Shown here in pieces: positions 56,930 to 64,000 of a stretch of 64,000 nucleotides of DNA; within the stretch, counting starts at the first letter, position 1, and each line of letters starts with the position of its first letter. The stretch covers positions 273,584-337,583 of the forward strand of contig DDFC01000023.1 in the NCBI GenBank assembly GCA_002336895.1. The letters run 5' to 3'. This DNA comes from Verrucomicrobiaceae bacterium UBA1938. Its GTDB lineage: Bacteria > Verrucomicrobiota > Verrucomicrobiia > Verrucomicrobiales > Verrucomicrobiaceae. The position numbers were made by a program, and so were the translations under genes. Below the pieces are notes generated by a model. It worked only from the letters and a program-made list of their open reading frames with translations, ran no database searches and was not told the origin of the DNA.

Positions 56930-58390
56930 ATGAATTCCCAGCCCCTTCCCTCCTCCCCCGCGCCGCTGTCCCGCTTCATGGACCGCCGCGGATTCCTCCG
57001 CACCAGCGCCCTGACCAGCAGCGGCATCTACCTTGCCACGAGCAAGGGAGCCATCGCCCAGCAGAGCGCCTCCGGCCGCACGATCAAGTGCGCGCTCGTC
57101 GGCTGCGGCGCCCAGGGCAACGCCCTGCGCGTGGCCTCCAAAGACGTACCCGGCATCCAGTGGGTCGCGATGTGCGACATCTGGAAATTCTCCATCGCCA
57201 AGACCCGCGGCGGCTTCCTGGGTGAAAACAAGCACCAGGTGGAAGGCCAGATCAACATCTACGAAGACATCAACGAGATGCTCGACAAGGAGCCGTCGAT
57301 CGAGGCCGTCTTCATCGCCACGCCGGACTTCCTGCACGCCCCGTACTCCCGCATCTGCCTGGAGAAGGGCAAGAACGTGTACTGCGAGAAGATGATGAGC
57401 AACACGCTGGATGGCGCACGCGACATGGTGCGCGCCGGCAAGGCCAATCCGGGAATCTTCCAGATCGGGCACCAGCGCCACTCCAACCCGCGCTACCTGA
57501 ACCTGCGCGACAACGTGATCAAGCCCGGCAAGATGCTGGGCCGCATCACCCACGCCTACGCCCAGTGGAACCGTGGTGTGTCCGGCAGCGCCCCGCAGGG
57601 AGCGGTGAAGGGCTACGACATCCCGCAGGAAGTGCTGACGAAGCACGGCTACGGCAGCATCGAGGAATTCCGCAACTGGCGCTTCTTCAAGAAGTATGGC
57701 GGCGGTCCGCTTTCCGACCTGGGCGCGCACCAGATCGACATGTTCAACTGGATGTATGAGTCCACCCCGGTGTCCGTCATCGCCTCCGGTGGTGTGGATT
57801 ACTTCGACGGCACGGAAGGCCGCCCGAAGTTTGAGCTGCCGGACAACATGATGTGCATTTACGAGTTCAAGACCCCGGCTGGAGTGCTGCGTGCCTACTA
57901 CCAGGTGCTGACCACGACCGGCTCCCAGGGTGCCTATGAAAAGCACATGGGCATCGGCGGCACGGCCATCATCTCCGAACTGGACACCAACGGCAACCAG
58001 CTCTACGCCGAACCCGGCCAGGACTGGGAGGGCTACGCCCTGGGTGACAACGCACCTATCATGAAGGCTGCGGACAAGGCCAAGAACAAGTTCTGGGAAC
58101 ACCCGCGCGACTGGGAGAAGCCCAAGCCCCCGTCCTACGGTGCAGTGAGCGTGGCCGACGCCCGCGAGAGCAAGGCCCTCTCCCAGTGGGAGCTGAACCG
58201 GAAGCTCAAGGTCAAGCCGCACACACCGCATATCGCGAACTTCATTGAAGCTGTGCAGACCAAGAATCCGGCCCACCTCACCTGCAATGTGGAGGCGGCC
58301 TTCAAGTCCTGCGTCACGGTGCTCAAAGCCTATGAAGCCCAGGCGCAGGGAGGAAAATACATCTTCAAACCCGAAGACTTCCAGGCCTGA
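56930..58390 (+). CDS. Tat-exported Gfo/Idh/MocA oxidoreductase
   Basis: 486 residues. A twin-arginine signal 'MDRRGFLRTSALTSSGIYLA' (R-R-G-F-L-R) is preceded by 16 residues. The Rossmann start is 'TIKCALVGCGAQGNALRVA' (G-C-G-A-Q-G), followed by 'AVFIATPDFLHAPYSRICLE' and 'GKNVYCEKMMSNTLDGARDM', where the usual E-K-P is E-K-M. 'GGGPLSDLGAHQIDMFNWM' is the C-terminal substrate-binding block. Tat export implies folding with NAD(P) before transport. The next gene, a discoidin-like lipoprotein, may sit with it at the cell surface. Confidence 0.92.
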   Translation: MNSQPLPSSPAPLSRFMDRRGFLRTSALTSSGIYLATSKGAIAQQSASGRTIKCALVGCGAQGNALRVASKDVPGIQWVAMCDIWKFSIAKTRGGFLGENKHQVEGQINIYEDINEMLDKEPSIEAVFIATPDFLHAPYSRICLEKGKNVYCEKMMSNTLDGARDMVRAGKANPGIFQIGHQRHSNPRYLNLRDNVIKPGKMLGRITHAYAQWNRGVSGSAPQGAVKGYDIPQEVLTKHGYGSIEEFRNWRFFKKYGGGPLSDLGAHQIDMFNWMYESTPVSVIASGGVDYFDGTEGRPKFELPDNMMCIYEFKTPAGVLRAYYQVLTTTGSQGAYEKHMGIGGTAIISELDTNGNQLYAEPGQDWEGYALGDNAPIMKAADKAKNKFWEHPRDWEKPKPPSYGAVSVADARESKALSQWELNRKLKVKPHTPHIANFIEAVQTKNPAHLTCNVEAAFKSCVTVLKAYEAQAQGGKYIFKPEDFQA

Positions 58391-58440
58391 TCCCAAGCGA
58401 ACAACAACCTGTGTCATCACAACCATCCCGCCACTCCCCC

Positions 58441-59166
58441 ATGAAAAACACCATCCACATCCTCACGGGCCTCACGCTCGCACTCACCCTTGCCTCCTGC
58501 GGCAAGAAAGAAGAATCGGCAGCCGGTGCCGCCGCTGCTCCTGCAGCCGCCGCCGCTCCCGCCGGTGACCTCGTCGAGATCAAGCTCGAGTTCCCGAAGC
58601 CCATGTTCATAGGCACCCCGGTGCCTGCTGAGCTGCCGAACCTGGAAAAGGCAGACCCCAGCAAGGTGGTGAAGTCCATCATGGTCCCCAAGGGCACCAC
58701 GAACCTGGCCAAAGGCAAGAAAGTGACCAGCTCTGACGCGGCCCCGATCATCGGCGACCTGAACCTGGTGACCGACGGCGACGCCGACGGCGCTGACGGT
58801 TCCTTCGTGGAACTGATGCCCGGCAAGCAGTGGGTGCAGATCGACCTCGGCGAAGAGGCGAACATCTACAAGATCGCCATGTGGCACTACCACAAGCAGG
58901 CCCAGGCCTACATCGACGTGGTGGTCCAGGTGTCCGACGATCCTGAGTTCAAGAACGGCGTGACCACGCTGTGGAACTCCGACCACGACGACACCTCCGC
59001 CATGGGCAAGGGCAGCGATCCCGCCTACGTGGAAACCAACCACGGCCGCGTGGTGGACGCCAAGGGCACCAAGGCCCGCTACGTGCGCCTCTGGAGCAAC
59101 GGCAACACCAGCAACGACATGAACCACTACTGCGAAGTGGAAGTGTTTGGCACGCCTGCCAAGTAA
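58441..59166 (+). CDS. Discoidin-like lipoprotein
   Basis: 241 residues from ATG 58441. 'TLALTLASCGKKEES' is a lipobox signal, followed by an Ala/Pro linker. The C-terminal 150 residues have an F5/8 type C-like pattern: 'VTSSDAAPIIGDLNLVTDGD', 'WVQIDLGEEANIYKIAMWHY', 'VVVQVSDDPEFKNGVTTLWN' and 'ARYVRLWSNGNTSNDMNHYC'. Such domains bind carbohydrates. It starts 51 bp after the Tat oxidoreductase and ends with a strong terminator. Confidence 0.85.
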   Translation: MKNTIHILTGLTLALTLASCGKKEESAAGAAAAPAAAAAPAGDLVEIKLEFPKPMFIGTPVPAELPNLEKADPSKVVKSIMVPKGTTNLAKGKKVTSSDAAPIIGDLNLVTDGDADGADGSFVELMPGKQWVQIDLGEEANIYKIAMWHYHKQAQAYIDVVVQVSDDPEFKNGVTTLWNSDHDDTSAMGKGSDPAYVETNHGRVVDAKGTKARYVRLWSNGNTSNDMNHYCEVEVFGTPAK

Positions 59167-59192
59167 GCTGAGCTGACAGCTTCGTCATCTGA

Positions 59193-59226
59193 CCGCCGTG
59201 CAGAGCCCCTGCACGGCGGTTTTTTT
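59193..59226 (+). terminator. Rho-independent terminator
   Basis: CCGCCGTGCA pairs with TGCACGGCGG around GAGCCCC, then seven T residues. It ends the lipoprotein operon. Confidence 0.93.
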
Positions 59227-59321
59227 GTGCGTCCTGGACGGGGCGAGGGGGACCGAATTTGCCGCCCCGTTGATGCTTCAGACACAGAGTGATCCAATTA
59301 CCCAGCGAGAAGCGCCTGGGT

Positions 59322-59693
59322 TTATACATCCACCCCTTTGCTGGTCTTGGCCCGGGCGGCGCGCCACTCGTTGTAGCGCTCCAGCTCGCGCTCCACGAGT
59401 TTGAGACAGAAGGCCACGACGGTGGCATCGTCCAAGTAGCCGACTCCGACGATGACGTCCGGGACCACGTCGGCGGGATTGAGCACGTAGAGCAATGCGA
59501 GGGAGATGGCGCTGATGGCCCAGTAGGGGATCTCACGATAGGCGCCGTTCCAGTAATCCTTCACCATGCTCAGCATGACCTTTGCCTGCTCGAAGACCTG
59601 CTTGAGTCGGGGCAGCTTGTTTTCGATGTCCTGCGCGCGCTGATTGACCTTGGCAATGTCGAGGTCGTGGTCGCCTTTCGGAGGTGTACTCAT
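59322..59693 (-). CDS. YkvA (DUF1232) family protein
   Basis: 123 residues. 'YWAISAISLALLYVLNPADV' and 'VPDVIVGVGYLDDATVVAFC' form the DUF1232 core, with its hallmark N-P-x-D-x-x-P-D. An N-terminal charged helix of about 45 residues precedes. It is probably membrane-associated; function is not known. It diverges from mtnB. Confidence 0.9.
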   Translation of the reverse strand: MSTPPKGDHDLDIAKVNQRAQDIENKLPRLKQVFEQAKVMLSMVKDYWNGAYREIPYWAISAISLALLYVLNPADVVPDVIVGVGYLDDATVVAFCLKLVERELERYNEWRAARAKTSKGVDV

Positions 59694-59813
59694 GGGGAAA
59701 ACGTAATCAGCGGCATTCTGGAAGTCCAGCCGGCAATAAACGCGGTTCCAAGTGCAAATTCCGCCACATTACCTGGTTTGACTTGGCGGCGATGTCCCGA
59801 ATCTTGCCTGCAG

Positions 59814-60479
59814 ATGCCCCCTGCCCTAGAAGCCCCTCCCCTCACCCGCCAGAAGGTCACCAACCTGACGCGTGAGCTCATCGAGTGTGGAAGGGATTTT
59901 CATCACCGGGGCTGGTCACTGGGCACGAGCAGCAACTACAGCGTGGTGCTTGAGCGCAACCCGCTGAAGCTGCTGATGACGGGGAGCGGATTCGACAAGG
60001 GTCATCTGCAGCCGGATCAATTTGTCATGGTGGACGGGCAGGCGCGGCTGGTGAGCCCGGGAGAGCTGAAGCCCTCCGCCGAGGCGCTGCTGCACACTGT
60101 GCTGGCGCAGCATGGCGCGGGAGCGGTGCTGCACACCCACTCCGTGGCCGCCACGGTGCTGAGCGAGCATTTTGTGAGGCAAGGCGGGCTGCGGATCGCC
60201 GGGTATGAAATGCTCAAGGGGCTCTCCGGCATCCAGACCCATGAGGCGGAGGCATGGATCGAGATCTACCCAAACACGCAGGACATCGCCTCTCTGGCCA
60301 CGGTGATCGCCAAGCGCCTGCAGGACACCGCCAATCCGCTGCGCCATGGCTTTCTAATGGCGGGTCACGGGCTGTACACCTGGGGCAAGGACATCGCTGC
60401 GGCTCGGAGGCAGGTGGAAGTGCTGGAGTTTCTTTTCGAAGTCGTCACGCAGAAGCGTTTGCTCTTCGGCTCATTTTGA
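59814..60479 (+). CDS. mtnB: Methylthioribulose-1-phosphate dehydratase MtnB
   Basis: 221 residues from ATG 59814. A class II aldolase fold with zinc ligands: Glu90 region in 'LKPSAEALLHTVLAQHGAGA', 'VLHTHSVAATVLS' giving H107 and H109, and 'LMAGHGLYTWGKDIAAAR' the third His. Specific blocks 'FHHRGWSLGTSSNYSVVL' and 'GSGFDKGHLQPDQFVMVD' are typical of MtnB. It dehydrates methylthioribulose-1-P in the methionine salvage pathway, before MtnC and MtnD. First gene of the cluster. Confidence 0.95.
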   Translation: MPPALEAPPLTRQKVTNLTRELIECGRDFHHRGWSLGTSSNYSVVLERNPLKLLMTGSGFDKGHLQPDQFVMVDGQARLVSPGELKPSAEALLHTVLAQHGAGAVLHTHSVAATVLSEHFVRQGGLRIAGYEMLKGLSGIQTHEAEAWIEIYPNTQDIASLATVIAKRLQDTANPLRHGFLMAGHGLYTWGKDIAAARRQVEVLEFLFEVVTQKRLLFGSF

Positions 60480-60494
60480 ACGGCACTCCGCCCC

Positions 60495-61088
60495 ATGGCC
60501 TACATCCGCATCCCCTCCGCAGACCGCGTCATCGATGACGTGGAAAGCATCCGCCGCTTTCTGCTGCCTCATGGCATTCATTACGACCGCTGGCCAGTGG
60601 CGGGGAGGTGTGACCGCGATGCCTCGCAGGAGGAAATCCTGGCCGCCTACGCTCCGGAGGTGGAGGCCCTGAAGCAGGGCGGAGGCTACATCACCGCCGA
60701 CGTGGTGAACGTGACGCCCGATGTGCCCAACCTGCAGGAGATGCTGAACAAGTTTAACCAAGAGCACCGCCATGCGGAAGACGAGGTGCGCTTCATCGTG
60801 AAAGGACGCGGCATTTTTTACATCAACCCGGAGAACGGGGATGCGGTCTTTTCCGTGGAGGTGGAAGAAGGAGATCTCATCAACGTGCCGGCCGGGACGA
60901 AGCATTGGTTTGACCTCTGCGCGGACCGCACCATACGCGCCATCCGCCTTTTCAAAGAGAAAGCCGGGTGGACGCCCCTCTACACGGGCGATGCCATCGC
61001 CAGCGGCTACCAGCCGCTGTGCTTCGGACCGAGCTACATCGCCGCCAGAGGCGTAAGGATTGAGCCCGCAGTCTCCATCGCCGCATGA
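60495..61088 (+). CDS. mtnD: Acireductone dioxygenase MtnD
   Basis: 197 residues. The cupin metal ligands H91, H93, E97 in 'FNQEHRHAEDEVRFIVKGRG' and H137 in 'PAGTKHWFDLC' are complete. It converts acireductone to the keto acid precursor of methionine using Fe2+ (or to a CO-releasing off-path product with Ni2+). It starts 15 bp after mtnB and overlaps the next start (mtnC) by 4 bp, so the genes are co-translated. Confidence 0.95.
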   Translation: MAYIRIPSADRVIDDVESIRRFLLPHGIHYDRWPVAGRCDRDASQEEILAAYAPEVEALKQGGGYITADVVNVTPDVPNLQEMLNKFNQEHRHAEDEVRFIVKGRGIFYINPENGDAVFSVEVEEGDLINVPAGTKHWFDLCADRTIRAIRLFKEKAGWTPLYTGDAIASGYQPLCFGPSYIAARGVRIEPAVSIAA

Positions 61089-61771
61089 TCACGTTTGCAG
61101 GCAGGATGATCCTGCTGGACATCGAGGGCACCGTGTCGCCACTGGCGTTTGTGCATGACGTGATGTTTCCGTATGCGCGAGAGCGTGCAGGGGGCTTTCT
61201 GAACACACACTGGGGCATGGAGGTGATCTCCCAGCTGGCGCGAGACGCGGGCGTGCCGTCCTTTGCCTCCCCGGCCGAAGCCGAGGCGGCGGTGCTGAAG
61301 CTCATGAACGCCGACGCCAAGGTGACCGGACTCAAGCAACTGCAGGGCATGATCTGGGAAGAGGGATTCCGAAATGGGGAGCTGTGCAGCAGCCTGTTTG
61401 ACGATGTGCCGACAGCGCTGATGAACTGGCAGCGCCATGGGCTGGACATACGCATCTACTCCTCCGGCAGCGTGCATGCGCAGAAGCTCTTTTTTGCGCA
61501 CACGAGGCGCGGGGATCTGACGCAGCATTTCTCCGGCTACTACGACACCACGACTGGCTCGAAACGCGAAGCGGCGAGCTACGCGGCCATCGCGGCGGAT
61601 TGCGGGCTGGCGGCGGATGAAATTCTCTTTGTCAGCGATGTGGTGGAGGAATTGAATGCGGCGCGAAATGCGGGCATGGTCACGGCGCTGGCGGTGCGAG
61701 CCGGGAACAAGCCGCAGCCGGAGAACGGGCATGCAAGGATCGGGAGTTTCAGCGAAATTGCCATCGTCTAA
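61085..61771 (+). CDS. mtnC: Enolase-phosphatase E1 MtnC
   Basis: 228 residues, HAD superfamily. The nucleophile motif is 'ILLDIEGTVSPLAFVHDVMF' (D12, with Glu14 in place of the second Asp as in E1 enzymes), 'IYSSGSVHAQKLFFAHTRRG' carries the S-S-G loop, 'GSKREAASYAAIAADCG' the lysine, and 'EILFVSDVVEELNAARNAG' the last Asp pair. It makes the acireductone from diketo-methylthiopentyl-1-P. Start overlaps mtnD by 4 bp. Confidence 0.95.
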   Translation: MITFAGRMILLDIEGTVSPLAFVHDVMFPYARERAGGFLNTHWGMEVISQLARDAGVPSFASPAEAEAAVLKLMNADAKVTGLKQLQGMIWEEGFRNGELCSSLFDDVPTALMNWQRHGLDIRIYSSGSVHAQKLFFAHTRRGDLTQHFSGYYDTTTGSKREAASYAAIAADCGLAADEILFVSDVVEELNAARNAGMVTALAVRAGNKPQPENGHARIGSFSEIAIV

Positions 61772-61828
61772 ATCCGCCCCAAGGCTTGAATGTGCCAGCC
61801 GTGTACCTCAGAATCTTCAAATCAACCC

Positions 61829-63340
61829 ATGAAATTCGAGACCTTGTTTCTGATGTGCCTTCTGGCTGCAAGCATACGGCCTTTGTCTGCGGCTCCGCTG
61901 CAGCAGAACGCGCGACTCAAGGGGGAGGCGGCGCCGGTGGCCGAACTTCCGGCCTACCTGAAGCCAGCGCCTGACAGCGTCAGCCTGATCGCAGACTTCG
62001 ATCACAAGGTTGCCGGTGAAATAACCGTCTATCTGATCAACACGACTGAAGCCAACGTGACGCTAGCCTCTCAAGACGGTGACCTGGGCTGCAAACGTGA
62101 GGCCAAGTCTGAAACCGGGAAGTGGATGCGCAGTGACTCGCATGGCTATAGCTGGTGCGGCAACAGCTATGGCATCCGACCTCTTAAAGCGGGGCAGTTC
62201 CTGGCCTGGACGCAAATCTGTGATACCCCGACAGGCAAGGCGCGGGCCATGAGGTTCAAGCTGTATGGTCAAGGTCCATTGGACATCGCCTCCAATGAGG
62301 GAAGCGGCATCGTGGATGAGAGCGATGTCCAGTTTTGCCGCTACGATGCCATGGCCATGCAGCACGGCCCGTTTGAAGATGTCGCCGCAGTCGCGACAGG
62401 AAAAATAAAGGGAGGGGATGGAGCGAGCATCAATGGATTGGGTGACGCGATCCGAGGACTGGGACGATTTAAGGGCGACGCGAGACTGCTGCCTGTGGTC
62501 AAGGAGGTGATCGCGAGGGTTGTGACAGGAAATGCGGTGAAGCCGGACGACAGCGGGCGCCTTTACACAGACTGCCTGAGCGTACTGAAGGATACTTCGC
62601 AGTCCCGAGAAGAACTGTGGAGCTACGTGAACGGCCAACTGCATGACAAATCCTTTCCCTGGCGTCCGAATGCCCTTGAATGGCTGGTGAGTGCCTTTGA
62701 ATGGGAGAAAGACAGGCTGCGCCCTGTCATTGAGGAGGTGCTGGCAACCCCCGAGCACCCAGCGCTTGGCAAGGCAATGTCTGCCTATTCCAAAGTGGTC
62801 GAGAAACCAGTGGCAGCACTGCGCCTTGCGGAGATGGCAAAAAACCCATCCCGCCCGGACAAAGACCGCCGCCTGGCACAGCGGGCGTATGAAGCCCTAT
62901 TTTCCAATCCGTTCCTCAGCGTTCGTGCCGAAGCAGGCAAAGCTGAAGACTGGGAGCGGAGGCTGCCGCCGCTCAAAAAAGTCACGATCACCAACATCTC
63001 CCCCCAGACGATTACTTTTCCCGTGGGCAAACCCGAGGCGTTGTTCGGAGTCGAACTTGGCAAATCAGTGAGCGGCGGCGAACAGATCCAGCGGCATTTC
63101 ATGAGCGATGAACCGGGGAGCCTTACCCTTCAAGCGGGCCAAAGCGTTGTCATCAATGACGTCAGGTGGTGGGAGGCGCTAAGAGAGGTGCCAATCGACG
63201 CGGCCGCGCACTACAGCATTCATTTCACAGCCCGCGCCCCAGGAGTGTGGGAAGTGCCCGCCCAGTCAGGCTGGGGGTGGCTTTCCGAGGGGAGACAGAT
63301 CATCCGAACGCTTGATACGAAGCCAGTCAAAAACAAGTAA
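61829..63340 (+). CDS. Secreted protein located within the mtn cluster
   Basis: 503 residues from ATG 61829 (MKFETLFLMCLLAASIRPLSA, signal peptide). The first part has strand-rich blocks ('HKVAGEITVYLINTTEANVT', 'WMRSDSHGYSWCGNSYGIRP'); the middle is helical and resembles HEAT-like units ('LLPVVKEVIARVVTGNAV', 'DRLRPVIEEVLATPEHPALG'), and the end returns to strands. The family is not recognised. It is between mtnC (57 bp) and mtnA (8 bp) on the same strand, but a periplasmic protein has no known part in methionine salvage. Confidence 0.78.
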   Translation: MKFETLFLMCLLAASIRPLSAAPLQQNARLKGEAAPVAELPAYLKPAPDSVSLIADFDHKVAGEITVYLINTTEANVTLASQDGDLGCKREAKSETGKWMRSDSHGYSWCGNSYGIRPLKAGQFLAWTQICDTPTGKARAMRFKLYGQGPLDIASNEGSGIVDESDVQFCRYDAMAMQHGPFEDVAAVATGKIKGGDGASINGLGDAIRGLGRFKGDARLLPVVKEVIARVVTGNAVKPDDSGRLYTDCLSVLKDTSQSREELWSYVNGQLHDKSFPWRPNALEWLVSAFEWEKDRLRPVIEEVLATPEHPALGKAMSAYSKVVEKPVAALRLAEMAKNPSRPDKDRRLAQRAYEALFSNPFLSVRAEAGKAEDWERRLPPLKKVTITNISPQTITFPVGKPEALFGVELGKSVSGGEQIQRHFMSDEPGSLTLQAGQSVVINDVRWWEALREVPIDAAAHYSIHFTARAPGVWEVPAQSGWGWLSEGRQIIRTLDTKPVKNK

Positions 63341-63348
63341 ACCACCGC

Positions 63349-64000
63349 ATGAACATTCACGGCCAGCCGCACCGCTCCATCGAAGCAGATCACGCCACGC
63401 GAAGTGCGCGCATCATTGACCAGACCTTTCTGCCGCACGTGGTGGAGTGGCGGGAACTGCGGACGATGGAAGAGGCGGCGGAGGCGATCCAGGTGATGCG
63501 GGTACGCGGGGCACCGCTGATCGGGGCGACGGCGGCGTTTGGGCTGTACTTTGCGCTGCGGGAGAATGCCACGGATGCGGCGCTGCAGCATGCGTACCAC
63601 GTGCTGCATGCGACGCGGCCCACGGCGATCAATCTGCGCTGGGCGCTGGACCGGGTGAAGCGTGCGGTGATGCCGCTGCGTGTGGAAGAACGGGCGGAGG
63701 CCGCATGGCAGGAGGCGCTGGCGATCTGTGAGCATGATGTGGCGACGAACCACGTGATCGGCAGGCATGGGCTGGAGCTGTTCCGGGCGATTCAGGCGAA
63801 GAAAGCGGACCCTGCTGCGGTGCTGAATGTGATGACTCACTGCAATGCGGGCTGGCTGGCGACAGTGGACTGGGGCACGGCGATCTCTCCGATCTACCAA
63901 GCGCATGATGCGGGCATGAACGTGCACGTGTGGGTGAGCGAGACGAGGCCGCGAGGCCAGGGGGCCTCGCTGACGGCCTTTGAGCTGAAGGAGCACGGCG
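63349..64000 (+). CDS. mtnA: Methylthioribose-1-phosphate isomerase MtnA (3' end outside window)
   Basis: At least 217 residues from ATG 63349. 'IIDQTFLPHVVEWRELRTME' and 'AIQVMRVRGAPLIGATAAFG' are the N-terminal MtnA blocks, and 'NVMTHCNAGWLATVDWGTA' carries the catalytic Cys. It isomerises methylthioribose-1-P to methylthioribulose-1-P, the substrate of MtnB. No mtnK is seen, so the substrate is probably made by an MTA phosphorylase outside the window. Confidence 0.95.
   Translation, partial: MNIHGQPHRSIEADHATRSARIIDQTFLPHVVEWRELRTMEEAAEAIQVMRVRGAPLIGATAAFGLYFALRENATDAALQHAYHVLHATRPTAINLRWALDRVKRAVMPLRVEERAEAAWQEALAICEHDVATNHVIGRHGLELFRAIQAKKADPAAVLNVMTHCNAGWLATVDWGTAISPIYQAHDAGMNVHVWVSETRPRGQGASLTAFELKEHG

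Noticed and set aside
59694..59813. Possible SAM riboswitch before mtnB
   Set aside because: The gap has no SAM-I or SAM-II core elements; only a short divergent promoter region is visible.

Overview
The window is high-GC DNA from a free-living member of the Verrucomicrobia, most likely close to Prosthecobacter/Verrucomicrobium. The clues are a PVC-type membrane-bound dehydrogenase with a heme-binding domain, an autotransporter-associated beta-strand repeat protein, a giant Calx-beta surface protein, secreted Gfo/Idh/MocA oxidoreductases, PQQ-like propeller proteins, and intergenic regions full of dispersed repeats. No rRNA, tRNA or CRISPR array was found. All calls come from reading the sequence; no database search was run.

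Layout. Positions 1-7.9 kb (minus strand) hold the start of a very large secreted beta-strand repeat protein with a PA14 domain, then the 1137-residue dehydrogenase/cytochrome. Positions 8-13.8 kb carry small genes: a Zn-ribbon membrane protein, an AbrB-type antitoxin/PIN toxin pair, a GH25 lysozyme-like lipoprotein, YaeQ, and two tandem secreted paralogues. Positions 14-22 kb look like an acquired element: an excisionase-type HTH protein, a TOPRIM primase-like protein, a RepA-like helicase ATPase, a KAP P-loop NTPase, a DUF3883 protein and a Vsr endonuclease. The KAP/DUF3883 pair lies between two copies of the same long palindrome. Positions 22-27 kb mix small secreted or orphan genes (SHD1-like protein, PQQ fragment, polyvalent-type kinase, Imm22-like protein, SGNH hydrolase) with dense repeats.

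Positions 27-36 kb encode a 2927-residue surface metallopeptidase with Calx-beta domains. Positions 36.2-38.2 kb carry a C5 DNA methyltransferase and a GIY-YIG nuclease, probably a type II restriction-modification system. Positions 38-48 kb hold a methyltransferase, a processive family 2 glycosyltransferase, a second VapBC pair, a PQQ propeller protein, a Gfo/Idh/MocA protein, an AhbC/NirJ-type radical SAM enzyme, and an operon of two small proteins with an ammonium transporter. Positions 48-59.7 kb hold a class V aminotransferase, a PBP4-type peptidase, a VOC protein, ThiH and ThiS, an alkaline-phosphatase-superfamily enzyme, DUF3307, a cNMP-binding protein, a DoxX-like protein, a Tat-exported oxidoreductase, a discoidin-like lipoprotein and a DUF1232 protein. 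From 59.8 kb to the end lies the methionine salvage cluster mtnB-mtnD-mtnC-(secreted protein)-mtnA, with mtnA cut by the window edge.

The least expected features are (1) the KAP/DUF3883 cassette between matching palindromes, (2) a composite intergenic repeat with a 10-bp internal period, its arrays occurring mostly as inverted pairs, and (3) a GC-rich repeat seen both between genes and, in frame, inside two unrelated proteins (the RepA-like helicase and Vsr).
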